A DNA stretch of 64,000 nucleotides from Novosphingobium sp. (GCA_024236175.1 JACKKY010000004.1:384501-448500); one strand, 5' to 3'. Counted from the first letter of the stretch, positions 51,707 through 60,422 are shown. The notes: generated by a model from the letters alone, not told the origin. Translations and numbers: made by a program.

Positions 51707-52069
51707 TCAGGCCGCCTTCGCGACGGGCTTGCCGCCGGGGCCGATCACCGCTTCGCGCAACAGGTAGATGCGCCCGGCGTCTACCTTGAGCGGGACGACC
51801 GGCACGCAGCCCTTGTCGTCGCCTTGCGCTTCACCGGTGGTGAGCGAGATGTTCCAGTTGTGCAGCGGGCAGGTCACCGCGCCGCCATGGATGATCCCCT
51901 GGCTGAGCGGTCCCTGCTTGTGCGGACACTTGTTGACCAGCGCGTGGAAGGCGTTGTTGATCGTGCGGAAGATGGCGATCTCCTCGCCGCCCTGCACGGG
52001 CAGCGTGCGGGCGCTTCCCGGTGCGATCTGGTCCACCGGCCCCACGTCGAGCCACTCTCCGATCATCAT
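51707..52069 (-). CDS. nirD: NirD, nitrite reductase small subunit
   Basis: The 120-residue Rieske-fold protein pairs with NirB. Unlike the enteric subunit, it keeps a full Rieske-type set, CPH in NKCPHKQGP and CPLH in VTCPLHNWN, so it may carry a [2Fe-2S] cluster. It starts at ATG 52069, overlapping the nirB stop by four bases, and ends 4 bases before the nasA start. Confidence 0.95.
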   Translation of the reverse strand: MMIGEWLDVGPVDQIAPGSARTLPVQGGEEIAIFRTINNAFHALVNKCPHKQGPLSQGIIHGGAVTCPLHNWNISLTTGEAQGDDKGCVPVVPLKVDAGRIYLLREAVIGPGGKPVAKAA

Positions 52070-54579
52070 GCATTCTCCAGCTGGAAGGGGCGCACCTCGG
52101 CAAGGTGCTGGTGCAGTTCGGCCGCTTCGCCGCTAGCGCGCCGGGCCCAGGGGTCGTCCTGCGAATGTTGCTGCGAAAAGCGGAACCGCGCAGCAAGCTT
52201 GCGGACCGACTCCGGATCGTCGAACAGCGCCGACTTGACGTAGTCCAGCCCGACCCGTTCGACCCAGGGCGCGGTGCGCTCCAGGTAGTAGGCGTCCTCG
52301 CGGTAGAACTGGATGAAGGCAGCGCAGATCTGCAGCGCTTCCTCCTCGGTCTCGACCTTGCACAGCAGGTCGGTCGCGCGGACCTTGATGCCGCCGTTGC
52401 CGGCGACGTGAAGCTCGTAGCCGCTGTCGACGCAGACCACGCCGAAATCCTTGATCGTGGCTTCGGCGCAATTGCGCGGGCAGCCCGAGACCGCGATCTT
52501 GAACTTGTGAGGCATCCAGCTGCCCCACGTCATCCGTTCGATCTTCACCCCAAGCCCGGTGGAATCCTGCGTACCGAAGCGGCACCATTCCGACCCGACG
52601 CAGGTCTTCACCGTGCGCAGCGCCTTGCCATAGGCATGGCCCGAGACCATTCCGGCGGCGTTGAGATCAGCCCAGATCGCCGGCAGGTCTTCCTTTCGGA
52701 TGCCGAACAGGTCGATGCGCTGGCCGCCGGTGACCTTCACCGTGCGCGCGCCGTATTTCTCGGCGGCATCGGCGATGGCGCGTAGTTCTTGCGGATTGGT
52801 CAGCCCGCCCCACATGCGCGGCACGACCGAATAGGTGCCGTCCTTCTGGATGTTGGCGTGCATCCGCTCGTTGACGAAGCGGCTCTTCTGGTCGTCCTCG
52901 TACTCGCCGGGCCAGGCGCACAGCAGGTAGTAGTTGAGTGCCGGGCGGCAGGTGGCGCAGCCGTCGGGCGTCGTCCAGTGCAGTTCCTGCATCACCTGCG
53001 GGATCGCCTTGAGCTCTTTCTCGATGATCAGCCGGCGGACGTCTCCGTGGGTGAAGCTGGTGCATTTGCACAGCGTGGTGGGGCCGGCCTCTACCTCGCC
53101 CCCCAGCGTCAGCGCCAGCAGGCTTTCGACAAGGCCGGTGCACGAGCCGCACGAGGCCGAGGCCTTGCACTGCGAGCGCACGGCATCGAGGCTGTGAGCG
53201 CCCGCGTTGATCGTGGCCACCACCTTGGCCTTTGAAACGCCGTTGCAGCCGCAGATTTCGGCATCGTCCGAAAGGGCGGCAACGGCAGCGTTAGGGTCCG
53301 CGAGCGCACCCCCGGACGCGAAAGCCTGTCCGAAGATCAGGGCCTCACGGATGTCGGCGATGTCCTCGCCCTTTTTCAGCAGGTCGAAATACCAGTTGCC
53401 GTCGGCCGTATCGCCGTAGAGCACGGCGCCGACGAGCCGGTTGTCCTTGACCACCACGCGCTTGTAGATGCCGCGCGAGGCATCACGCATGACGATGTCC
53501 TCGGCGGCGTCGCCTCCGGAGAAATCGCCGGCGGAGAACACGTCGATGCCCGAGACCTTGAGCTTGGTCGACGTGACCGATCCCTCGTAGCCGCTGGGTT
53601 CGCCGGTCGCGTAATCGGCAAGCGCCCGGCACATTTCCCACAGCGGCGCGACGAGGCCATAGCACAGGCCCCGGTGCTGCACGCATTCACCCACGGCCAT
53701 GATCGCCGGGTCCGACGTGACCATGTGATCGTCGACCATGATGCCGCGCTCGACCTCCAGCCCGGCGGACTTGGCCAGTCCGGTCGCCGGCCGGATGCCG
53801 ACCGCCATGACGACGATGTCGGCCGGGATATCGCGGCCGTCCTTGAGCCGGACGCCGGCAACATGCCCGCCTTCCTCGTAAAGTTCGGCGGTGTCCGCGC
53901 CGGTCAGGATCGTCTGGCCGCGGCGCTCCAGCTCCTCCTTGAGCAGCCAGCCGGCCGCTTCGTCGAGCTGGCGCTCCATCAGCGTGGGCATCAGGTGAAC
54001 GACGGTGACCTTCATGCCGCGAAGCGTGAGGCCATGCGCTGCCTCAAGCCCGAGCAGGCCACCGCCGATCACCACCGCCCTGCCCGCTTCTCCATTTGGG
54101 CCGCCCCGCTCTGCGGCAGCGAGCATCTTGTCGACATCGTCGAGGTCGCGGAAGGTTATGACGCCCGGCAGGTCCTTTCCCGGAACCGGGATGATAAACG
54201 GATCGGAGCCGGTCGCGATCAGCAGCCGGTCGTAGGGCTCGACCCGTCCCGATTCCGCAATCACCGTCTGCGTCTTGCGGTCGATCTCCACGACCGGGTC
54301 GCCGGAAATCAGCTCGATGCCGTTTTCCTCGTACCATTGCGCCGAATTGATGACGATCTCGTCGAAGGTCTTCTCGCCGGCCAGCACGGGCGACAGCATG
54401 ATGCGGTTGTAATTGACCCGCGGCTCGGCGCCGAAGATCGCGATGTCGAAGCGGTCCGCATCGCGCCCGAGGATTTCCTCGACCGCGCGGCAGCCGGCCA
54501 TGCCGTTGCCGATCACCACCAGCCTTTCCCGCGTCACGCCTTCCTGGCCCTGACTTTCGAAACTCATCGGCGCATTCAC
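52066..54579 (-). CDS. nirB: NirB, NAD(P)H-dependent nitrite reductase large subunit
   Basis: NirB reduces nitrite to ammonium with six electrons. The 837-residue protein has an N-terminal FAD/NADH domain (VIGNGMAGCRAVEEIL, VIGGGLLGLEAAHGL), BFD [2Fe-2S] Cys pairs (CGCNGVSKA...CSC, then CKCTSFTHGD), and the C-terminal siroheme/[4Fe-4S] domain (KTCVGSEWCRFG and SGCPRNCAEATIKDFG). The frame starts with GTG 54579; ATG 54567 is an alternative. It is preceded by the NasT-type leader at 54610-54712. Confidence 0.97.
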   Translation of the reverse strand: MNAPMSFESQGQEGVTRERLVVIGNGMAGCRAVEEILGRDADRFDIAIFGAEPRVNYNRIMLSPVLAGEKTFDEIVINSAQWYEENGIELISGDPVVEIDRKTQTVIAESGRVEPYDRLLIATGSDPFIIPVPGKDLPGVITFRDLDDVDKMLAAAERGGPNGEAGRAVVIGGGLLGLEAAHGLTLRGMKVTVVHLMPTLMERQLDEAAGWLLKEELERRGQTILTGADTAELYEEGGHVAGVRLKDGRDIPADIVVMAVGIRPATGLAKSAGLEVERGIMVDDHMVTSDPAIMAVGECVQHRGLCYGLVAPLWEMCRALADYATGEPSGYEGSVTSTKLKVSGIDVFSAGDFSGGDAAEDIVMRDASRGIYKRVVVKDNRLVGAVLYGDTADGNWYFDLLKKGEDIADIREALIFGQAFASGGALADPNAAVAALSDDAEICGCNGVSKAKVVATINAGAHSLDAVRSQCKASASCGSCTGLVESLLALTLGGEVEAGPTTLCKCTSFTHGDVRRLIIEKELKAIPQVMQELHWTTPDGCATCRPALNYYLLCAWPGEYEDDQKSRFVNERMHANIQKDGTYSVVPRMWGGLTNPQELRAIADAAEKYGARTVKVTGGQRIDLFGIRKEDLPAIWADLNAAGMVSGHAYGKALRTVKTCVGSEWCRFGTQDSTGLGVKIERMTWGSWMPHKFKIAVSGCPRNCAEATIKDFGVVCVDSGYELHVAGNGGIKVRATDLLCKVETEEEALQICAAFIQFYREDAYYLERTAPWVERVGLDYVKSALFDDPESVRKLAARFRFSQQHSQDDPWARRASGEAAELHQHLAEVRPFQLENA

Positions 54580-54609
54580 CTTCTCATCTCCGTGTCATGC
54601 GCAACAACG

Positions 54610-54712
54610 AAAAAAGCCGCCTCGAACCGGTCCCTTGGGAGCGGTACGGGCGGCTTCGTTGCCACGCGTCGTCGATTTTCATGCGATGCGCTGGATCGTC
54701 CTACGCTGGACG
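54610..54712 (-). promoter_or_regulatory. NasT-type antitermination leader of nirB
   Basis: Read leftwards, the leader RNA contains hairpin P1 (54697-54712, stem cgtcc/ggacg, hexaloop AGCGUA), a 31-base linker, hairpin P2 (54650-54665, stem gtggc/gccgc, hexaloop AACGAA), then an intrinsic terminator (aagccgcc 54649-54656 with ggcggctt 54614-54621 in RNA terms, ending in a run of six U). Both hexaloops have A1 and G4, the ANTAR contact bases. The 3' strand of P2 overlaps the 5' terminator arm, so the two compete. NasT should favour P2 and read-through into nirB. Confidence 0.85.
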
Positions 54713-54732
54713 GCGCTGTTTCGCTTCGCATC

Positions 54733-54784
54733 AAATAACAGATTCGCAGCCATTCGGGCAAGCGGTTTTTGCAGTGCAGCAAAA
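54733..54784 (-). promoter_or_regulatory. promoter and palindromic operator of the nirB operon
   Basis: Leftward: -35 TTGCCC (54756-54761), 17-base spacer, -10 TTATTT (54733-54738). Just upstream lies an inverted repeat TTTTGC-N6-GCAAAA (54767-54784), almost the same as the element at 60478-60497 before nrtA. The position directly upstream of -35 suits an activator such as a nitrogen regulator; identity is inference. Confidence 0.6.
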
Positions 54785-54805
54785 GACCGCGCGCCATCCT
54801 TTCGC

Positions 54806-56026
54806 TCAGAACTTGAATTCGGCCTGCAGCCAGAACTTCTCGGTATCGACCGAGAAGCCGCTGGCATCGTAGTTCGCGTATTTCGCCAGGATGCCGACGG
54901 GGCCGAGCTTGAAGCCCAGGCTCGCGTCCCATTCGCTGCCGTAGCTGATGCTGCCGACGTCGCTGTCGAACTCGTGGTAGACGACCTGCGCGTTCAGGCC
55001 GGGAAGCAGATCCAGGCCCTTGAAATTGTAGGATGCGCCGAAATAGATGTCCTCGATCCCGGCCGGCGGCGTGTTCAGGAAGACGTCGGCCCAGCCGTTG
55101 AAGGCATGCAGCGTGGCCATCGGCGTGCGGAAACCGGCGCCATTGTCGCTGCCGAGCAGCTCGTAGCCGGCCTTGAGACCGAAACCGGAGAAGGAGACGC
55201 CCGCTTCGCCGTGGATATAGTCGGCCGAGTAATCGAGCGGGCTGTTCTTGTAGTCCTTCTGCTTGGCATAGCTCGCCGCGAGATCGAGCTTGAAACCGGT
55301 GCCCAGCGGGAACGAGGCCGTGGCGCGCGCGCCGTAGGTCTGGGTGCTGTTGGCAAGCGCGTCGTCGAAGTCGAGCAGGTAGGCGAAGCCCTTGAGCTTG
55401 ATCGGCCCGGCATCCACCCCGGCGCCCGCGAAAATGAAGTCGCCCTGGAAATTCTGCCTCGGCCCGGCATCGACGCCGAAGATCGTATGCTGCGCGATCG
55501 AATAGGTGGCGTCGAGGCTGACCGGGCCGACCTTGGTCTGGCCACGGATCGCATCGAAGGTCTGCTCGTTCTGGCGCCAGCCGACGTTTCCGACGAACCG
55601 CGCATTGTCGAGAATGATCCGCTGCCGGCCGAGAGTAACCGCGCTGGCGCCCTGCTTGTACATGAGCTGCAGCCGGTTGAGTTCGACATTGTCGGGATCG
55701 GCGACGACCGAATAGGGCTCCACGCCGTTGCCGACGTTGGTGTCGTTGTAGTCGTCGATCATGGCCAGCGTGCCTTCGGCTTCGACCAGCAGCGACAAAT
55801 TGTTCATCTTGAACTCGGCACCGGCACGCAGACGCATCGTCAGGGCATCGGCATTCCTCGCCGCATTGTCCTGATCAACCGTTTCGTAGCGCAGACGGCC
55901 GTCGATGATCGGGTCGATCGTCAGGCTGTCGCTGACCACCACGGGGTCGCCCGATGCCGCATACGCAGGGTGAGCGGCAGCGATCGGCGCCGCAAGCGCG
56001 GCCGCCGTTAGCAGTTGTTTCCTCAT
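54806..56026 (-). CDS. alginate_exp-type outer-membrane porin
   Basis: The 406-residue product has a signal peptide (AALAAPIAAAHPAYA), a strand-rich body (for example GRLRYETVDQDN, LSLLVEAEGTLAM, VTLGRQRIILDNARFVGNVGWRQNEQTFD) and a C-terminal aromatic end (FWLQAEFKF). It fits the alginate-export porin family, and members near nitrate genes act as anion or nitrate channels; that role here is inferred from location between nrtCD and nirB, 52 bases after nrtCD. Confidence 0.88.
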   Translation of the reverse strand: MRKQLLTAAALAAPIAAAHPAYAASGDPVVVSDSLTIDPIIDGRLRYETVDQDNAARNADALTMRLRAGAEFKMNNLSLLVEAEGTLAMIDDYNDTNVGNGVEPYSVVADPDNVELNRLQLMYKQGASAVTLGRQRIILDNARFVGNVGWRQNEQTFDAIRGQTKVGPVSLDATYSIAQHTIFGVDAGPRQNFQGDFIFAGAGVDAGPIKLKGFAYLLDFDDALANSTQTYGARATASFPLGTGFKLDLAASYAKQKDYKNSPLDYSADYIHGEAGVSFSGFGLKAGYELLGSDNGAGFRTPMATLHAFNGWADVFLNTPPAGIEDIYFGASYNFKGLDLLPGLNAQVVYHEFDSDVGSISYGSEWDASLGFKLGPVGILAKYANYDASGFSVDTEKFWLQAEFKF

Positions 56027-56078
56027 TCTTCTATTCCTTCCTGACGTGAACTCAGCCCAGGTCAGGCATCCTCTCCGC

Positions 56079-57758
56079 CTAGGCCGCCTGCGCTTGCGGC
56101 CCGTGATCGTATTCGGCGAGGAAGTGCAGAACCTCCTGCCGGTATTGGTAGAACTTGGGATGCTCGAGCAGCGCCTTGCGATCCCGTGGACGCGGCAGGT
56201 CTACTTCGAGGATCTTGCCGATCGTGGCCCGCGGCCCGTTGGTCATCATCACCACGCGGTCAGCCAGCAGGATCGCCTCGTCGACATCGTGGGTGACCAT
56301 GATCGCCGTCACCTTGGTGCGGTTCCAGACCTCGACCAGCACGTCCTGCAAGTCCCAACGGGTCAGGCTGTCGAGCATGCCAAAAGGCTCGTCGAGCAGC
56401 AGCAGCCGCGGGCTCAGGGCGAATGCCCGGGCGATACCCACGCGCTGGCGCATGCCGTTGGACATCTCGGACGCGAGCTTGTCCATCGCGGCGCCGAGAC
56501 CGACGCGGTCGAGATAATATTCGACAATGTCGCGGCGCTCCGAGCGCGGAGCGTGCGGATAGACCCGCTCGACGCCCAGCGCCACGTTCTGCCGGGCAGT
56601 CAGCCACGGCATCAGGCTGGGAGCCTGGAAGACCACGGCCTTGTCGGGCCCCGCCACGTCGATCTCGCGATTGTCGAGCACGATTCCGCCGCCGCTGATC
56701 TCGTTGAGACCCGCCGCCATGGTCAGCACGGTCGACTTGCCGCAGCCCGAATGGCCGATAAGCGAGACGAACTCGCCCTTGTCCATGAGCAGGTTGAAAT
56801 CCTCGACCACGGTCAGCGGGCCGTTGGGCGTGGGGTAGACCTTGTCGAGCTTGTAGAATTCGAGATAGCGGCGCTCGACCGCGCTTTGCGCCGCCTCGCG
56901 ATAAGCCTGCGGCGGCGGGGCGAGGTCGAGCGGCGTCACATTGGGCAGGTCGACCAGCGAATCCCCGACGGTGCTGCTCTCGGCATTGAGCGATCCGAGG
57001 TAGGAGACGATCTCTCGCCGCAAGTGCTGGAACCCGGCGTCGTCGTTGACCGCCTCGCGATCGCGCGGACGCGCGACATCGACATCGAAAATCCGGCCGA
57101 TCCGCGCTGCCGGTGCAGGGGTCAACACCGCAACGCGGTCGGCCAGAAGCAGGGCCTCGTCGACATCGTTGGTGACGAGGATGATGGTGCGCCGCTCATC
57201 GCCGCGAATGCGCTCGATCTCGTCCTGCAGCTTGGCGCGGGTCAGGGCATCGAGGGCGGAAAGCGGCTCGTCGAGCAGCAGGATCTCGGGCTCCATCGCC
57301 AGCGCGCGAGCAACCGCCACGCGCTGGCGCATGCCGCCCGATAGCTGGGCGGGCTTGCGGTCCATCGCATGGCCGAGGCCGACGAGTTCGACCTTCTGCT
57401 TCACCAGCGCGGCCCGGTCCGCGGCGCTGCGGTCCTTGTGGACGGCATCGACGGCAAGCGCGACATTCTTCTCGACGCTGAGCCAGGGGAACAGCGAATA
57501 GGACTGGAACACCAGGCCGCGATCCTTGTCGGGACCGGTGACCGGCTCGCCGCGAAGCAGGATCTCGCCGGCGTCGGGCTCGACCAGGCCGGCGATCGAG
57601 GAGATCAGCGTGGTCTTGCCGGCTCCCGAGAAACCGAGGATCGCGATGAATTCGCCTTCCTCGACTTCCAGGTCGATACCGCCGAGCACTTCGGTGACGC
57701 TGCCGGTCTTGCCGGCATAGGCCTTGGCGACGCCGCGCAGGGAAAGGATCGGTTCCAT
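56079..57758 (-). CDS. nrtCD: NrtCD fused double ATPase of a nitrate ABC transporter
   Basis: One 559-residue polypeptide holds two ABC ATPases. Domain 1 has Walker A GFSGAGKTT (42-50), signature LSGGM (139-143), Walker B LLLDE (160-164) and VTND with Asn197 at the usual switch-His position. Domain 2 has Walker A GHSGCGKST (335-343), signature MSNGM (432-436) and switch His490 in VTHDVDE. The linker spans about 205-300. Together the two domains power the NrtB permease. Confidence 0.93.
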   Translation of the reverse strand: MEPILSLRGVAKAYAGKTGSVTEVLGGIDLEVEEGEFIAILGFSGAGKTTLISSIAGLVEPDAGEILLRGEPVTGPDKDRGLVFQSYSLFPWLSVEKNVALAVDAVHKDRSAADRAALVKQKVELVGLGHAMDRKPAQLSGGMRQRVAVARALAMEPEILLLDEPLSALDALTRAKLQDEIERIRGDERRTIILVTNDVDEALLLADRVAVLTPAPAARIGRIFDVDVARPRDREAVNDDAGFQHLRREIVSYLGSLNAESSTVGDSLVDLPNVTPLDLAPPPQAYREAAQSAVERRYLEFYKLDKVYPTPNGPLTVVEDFNLLMDKGEFVSLIGHSGCGKSTVLTMAAGLNEISGGGIVLDNREIDVAGPDKAVVFQAPSLMPWLTARQNVALGVERVYPHAPRSERRDIVEYYLDRVGLGAAMDKLASEMSNGMRQRVGIARAFALSPRLLLLDEPFGMLDSLTRWDLQDVLVEVWNRTKVTAIMVTHDVDEAILLADRVVMMTNGPRATIGKILEVDLPRPRDRKALLEHPKFYQYRQEVLHFLAEYDHGPQAQAA

Positions 57759-57772
57759 CGCGCCTTACTCCC

Positions 57773-58825
57773 TCAGACGGTGTGGTTGCGGTTGGCGATC
57801 GCCTGCAGACCCATCATCATGCGGTCGAGCAGGAAGCCGATCAGGCCGATGACGATGACGGCGAACATGATGCGCGCCAGGCTTTGCGAGCTGCCGTTCT
57901 GGAACTCGTCCCAGACGAACTTGCCGAGGCCGGGGTTCTGGGCGAGCATTTCCGCCGCGATCAGCACCATCCAGCCCACGCCCAGCGAAAGGCGCATACC
58001 GGTGAAGATGTAAGGCAGCGACGAGGGCAGGACGAGCCGGGTCAGCTTGGCGAACCAGCCGAGGCGCAGCACGCGGCCGACGTTGAGCAGGTCCTTGTCG
58101 ATCGAGGCGGTTCCCACCGCGGTGTTGATCAGCGTCGGCCAGAGCGAGCAGAGCATCACGACGATGGCAGAGATAACGAAGCTCTTGGCCAGCAACGGAT
58201 CCGCGCTGGTGATAGTGGCGGAGACCACCATGGTCACGATCGGCAGCCAGGCCAGCGGGCTGACCGGCTTCATGATCTGCACCAGCGGGTTGATGGCCGC
58301 GTTGAGCGTCGGCGAAAGGCCGCAGGCGAGGCCGATCGGCACGGCGAAGATGGTCGCGAGCAAAAAGCCGAGCGCCACGGTTTCAAGCGACGTGAAGACC
58401 TGGTCGAGGAACGTCGGCGGACCGGAATATTCGAAGGCCTGCGCCTGCGTTCCGGCCGCAATCCTTGCTTCCTGCGCGGCTTCGAACTCCGCCTTGGCGT
58501 CCTGCGACGCCTGCCATTCCCCGAACAGGGTCACGCCCTGCTCGGCGACTTCGACCGGCCCCGGAAGGGCCCCGAGCGACGTATCGACCTGCGGCGCCAG
58601 CACCGCCCAGAGCCCGATGAACGCCAGAATGCCGAGCATCGGGGCGAAGAGCGGCTTGCCGAACCTGGCGAGCAGCGCCGGAAGCGCTCCCTCGGAAGCC
58701 GAAGGCTTCTTCGGTTCGGGCGCGGCGCCGGGATCGGACGACCCGGCTTCAGGCGATGCGGCCTTTGTTTCGGTTCCGGTCGCTTCGGCCGGGGCATGGG
58801 CGACATCTGCGAATGCGGTTGCCAT
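57773..58825 (-). CDS. nrtB: NrtB nitrate ABC permease
   Basis: This permease of 350 residues has an unusual Ala/Pro/Glu-rich cytoplasmic N-terminus (about 1-50), one helix (PMLGILAFIGLWAVLA), a hydrophilic stretch with EWQASQDAKAEFEAAQEARI, then the permease core with the EAA-like loop SIDKDLLNVGRVLRLG and following helices. The long charged stretch between helix 1 and the core is larger than in cyanobacterial NrtB. It is transcribed between nrtA and nrtCD. Confidence 0.92.
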   Translation of the reverse strand: MATAFADVAHAPAEATGTETKAASPEAGSSDPGAAPEPKKPSASEGALPALLARFGKPLFAPMLGILAFIGLWAVLAPQVDTSLGALPGPVEVAEQGVTLFGEWQASQDAKAEFEAAQEARIAAGTQAQAFEYSGPPTFLDQVFTSLETVALGFLLATIFAVPIGLACGLSPTLNAAINPLVQIMKPVSPLAWLPIVTMVVSATITSADPLLAKSFVISAIVVMLCSLWPTLINTAVGTASIDKDLLNVGRVLRLGWFAKLTRLVLPSSLPYIFTGMRLSLGVGWMVLIAAEMLAQNPGLGKFVWDEFQNGSSQSLARIMFAVIVIGLIGFLLDRMMMGLQAIANRNHTV

Positions 58826-58855
58826 GGGATTACTCCTAGCTGGACTTCGTGCTGC

Positions 58856-60280
58856 CTACTGAACGCCCGCCGGCGTCACCCGCTGGCCTTCCTTCAGGCC
58901 GATCGAGAACTTGGCGAGGTAGGCGTTGGGCTTCTTGCCGTCGTAGGTGATGCCGTCGATGAAACCGCCCTGCGGCTTGCGGTAACCGTCGGTCTCGGGG
59001 ATCGCTTCCTTGGCGATCGTGCCTTTCTCGGCCAGCGCGTTGGCGGCGGCGAGATAGAGGTCCGGCCGATAGACCGCCTTGGCGGTGTCGAAATACCACT
59101 GGTCCGGATGATCCTCGGGGATCTGGCCCCAGCGGCGCATCTGCGTGAGGTACCAGATGGCGTCCGAATAGAACGGATAGCCGGCGAACTTGTCGAAGAA
59201 GATGTTGAAGCCGGGAGCCGGCCGGGTATCGCCCGGCTCGAAGGTGAACTTGCCGGTCATGGAAGCCGCGATAACCTCGTAATCCGCGCCGACGTAGTTC
59301 GGCTGCGAGAGGATCTTCACCGCTTCGGGACGGTTCGCGCCGCTGTCGGCATCGAGCCATTGCTGGGCCTTGATCATTGCCCGCAGGACCGCCGCGGTCG
59401 TCGCCGGATACTTCTCGGCGAAATCCTTGCGCAGGCCGAAGACCTTTTCCGGATTGTCGTCCCAGATCTCGTCGTCGGTGATCACCGGCACGCCGATCTT
59501 CTTGAACACCGCGGCCTGGTTCCACGGTTCGCCGACGCAGTAGCCCTCGATCGTGCCCGCCTCGAGCGTCGCCGGCATCTGCGGCGGCGGCGTGACCGAA
59601 AGCTGGACATCGGCATCGACAAGCCCGGTCACGTCACCCGCGGTGTAGTATCCGGGGTTGAGGCCGCCTGCCGCAAGCCAATAGCGCAGCTCGTAATTGT
59701 GCGTGCTGACCGGGAAGACCATGCCCATCTTGAAGGGCTTGCCCTGCTTTTCGAAGGTGGCGACCACCGGCTTGAGGACCGAGGCGGAGATCGGATGCTT
59801 GGGCTTGCCGTCAGGCTGCTTGGGCAAGTCCGGCTTCACCATGTTCCAGACCTTGTTGGACAGGGTGATGGCATTGCCGTTGAGGTCCATGCTGAGCGGC
59901 GCGATCAGCTCGGCCTTGGTGCCGTAGCCGATCGTGGCGGCAATCGGCTGGCCCGCGAGCATGTGGGCTCCGTCGAGCTGGCCGCCGATCACACCGTCGA
60001 GCAGCACTTTCCAGTTGGCCTGCGGCTCGAGCGTGACGTTGAGGCCCTCCTCGGCGAAGAAGCCCTTTTCCTTGGCGATCGCGAGCGGCGCCATGTCGGT
60101 CAGCTTGATGAAACCGAATTTCAGATTCGGTTTCTCGACCGCGCCTTCCACTGCTGCCGGAGCAACGGCATCGCCCGATGACGAATCCGCACCCTTGCCG
60201 CATCCGGCGAGCGCCACACCGGCGAGCAGTGCCGCCGCGAAACCCCGCCTGTCGAACCGAAATCCACGATCCTTGACCAT
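58856..60280 (-). CDS. nrtA: NrtA nitrate-binding lipoprotein
   Basis: This ABC substrate-binding protein of 474 residues starts with a Tat-like twin Arg and lipobox (DRRGFAAALLAGVALAGC, lipid Cys27). The body matches nitrate-binding proteins (KFGFIKLTDMAPLAIAKEKGFFAEEGL, YCVGEPWNQAAVFKKIG and MVFPVSTHNYELRYWLAAGGL). It is the first structural gene of the transport operon, behind a NasT-type leader, and delivers nitrate to NrtB. Confidence 0.95.
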   Translation of the reverse strand: MVKDRGFRFDRRGFAAALLAGVALAGCGKGADSSSGDAVAPAAVEGAVEKPNLKFGFIKLTDMAPLAIAKEKGFFAEEGLNVTLEPQANWKVLLDGVIGGQLDGAHMLAGQPIAATIGYGTKAELIAPLSMDLNGNAITLSNKVWNMVKPDLPKQPDGKPKHPISASVLKPVVATFEKQGKPFKMGMVFPVSTHNYELRYWLAAGGLNPGYYTAGDVTGLVDADVQLSVTPPPQMPATLEAGTIEGYCVGEPWNQAAVFKKIGVPVITDDEIWDDNPEKVFGLRKDFAEKYPATTAAVLRAMIKAQQWLDADSGANRPEAVKILSQPNYVGADYEVIAASMTGKFTFEPGDTRPAPGFNIFFDKFAGYPFYSDAIWYLTQMRRWGQIPEDHPDQWYFDTAKAVYRPDLYLAAANALAEKGTIAKEAIPETDGYRKPQGGFIDGITYDGKKPNAYLAKFSIGLKEGQRVTPAGVQ

Positions 60281-60314
60281 ATGCTGTTCAATCCCGTCTA
60301 CGCTTGCGACAATG

Positions 60315-60422
60315 AAAAAAGCCGCCTCGACATGGTCCCCTCGGGACCAGATCGGGCGGCGCCATTGCCACTCAAATGTAAGTGTTCAGCAGAGCGACTC
60401 GCTGCAGCCCATCATTGGGCCG
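60315..60422 (-). promoter_or_regulatory. NasT-type antitermination leader of nrtA
   Basis: In the leader RNA, P1 (60405-60422) has stem cggccc/gggcug with hexaloop AAUGAU, P2 (60356-60371) has stem gtggc/gccgc with hexaloop AAUGGC, and the terminator pairs gccgcc (60355-60360) with ggcggc (60321-60326), ending in six U. Each hexaloop has A1 and G4. The P2 3' strand is the terminator 5' strand, so NasT binding should prevent termination. P1 and P2 are 33 bases apart. The architecture matches the nirB leader. Confidence 0.85.

Noticed and set aside
54733..54784. Sigma-54 promoter for nirB or nrtA
   Set aside because: No GG-N10-GC with the expected flanks is visible. The sigma-70-like hexamers with 17-base spacers fit better.
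57782..60181. Long plus-strand frame of 799 codons across nrtB and nrtA
   Set aside because: Both nrtA and nrtB on the minus strand have strong family matches. The opposite frame has His/Arg/Gly/Asp-rich composition with no motif.
60372..60404. Alternative P2 hairpin (cactt/gagtg, loop acattt) in the nrtA leader
   Set aside because: The loop lacks G at position 4 and does not overlap the terminator. The gtggc-AAUGGC-gccgc hairpin fits both rules and matches the nirB leader.
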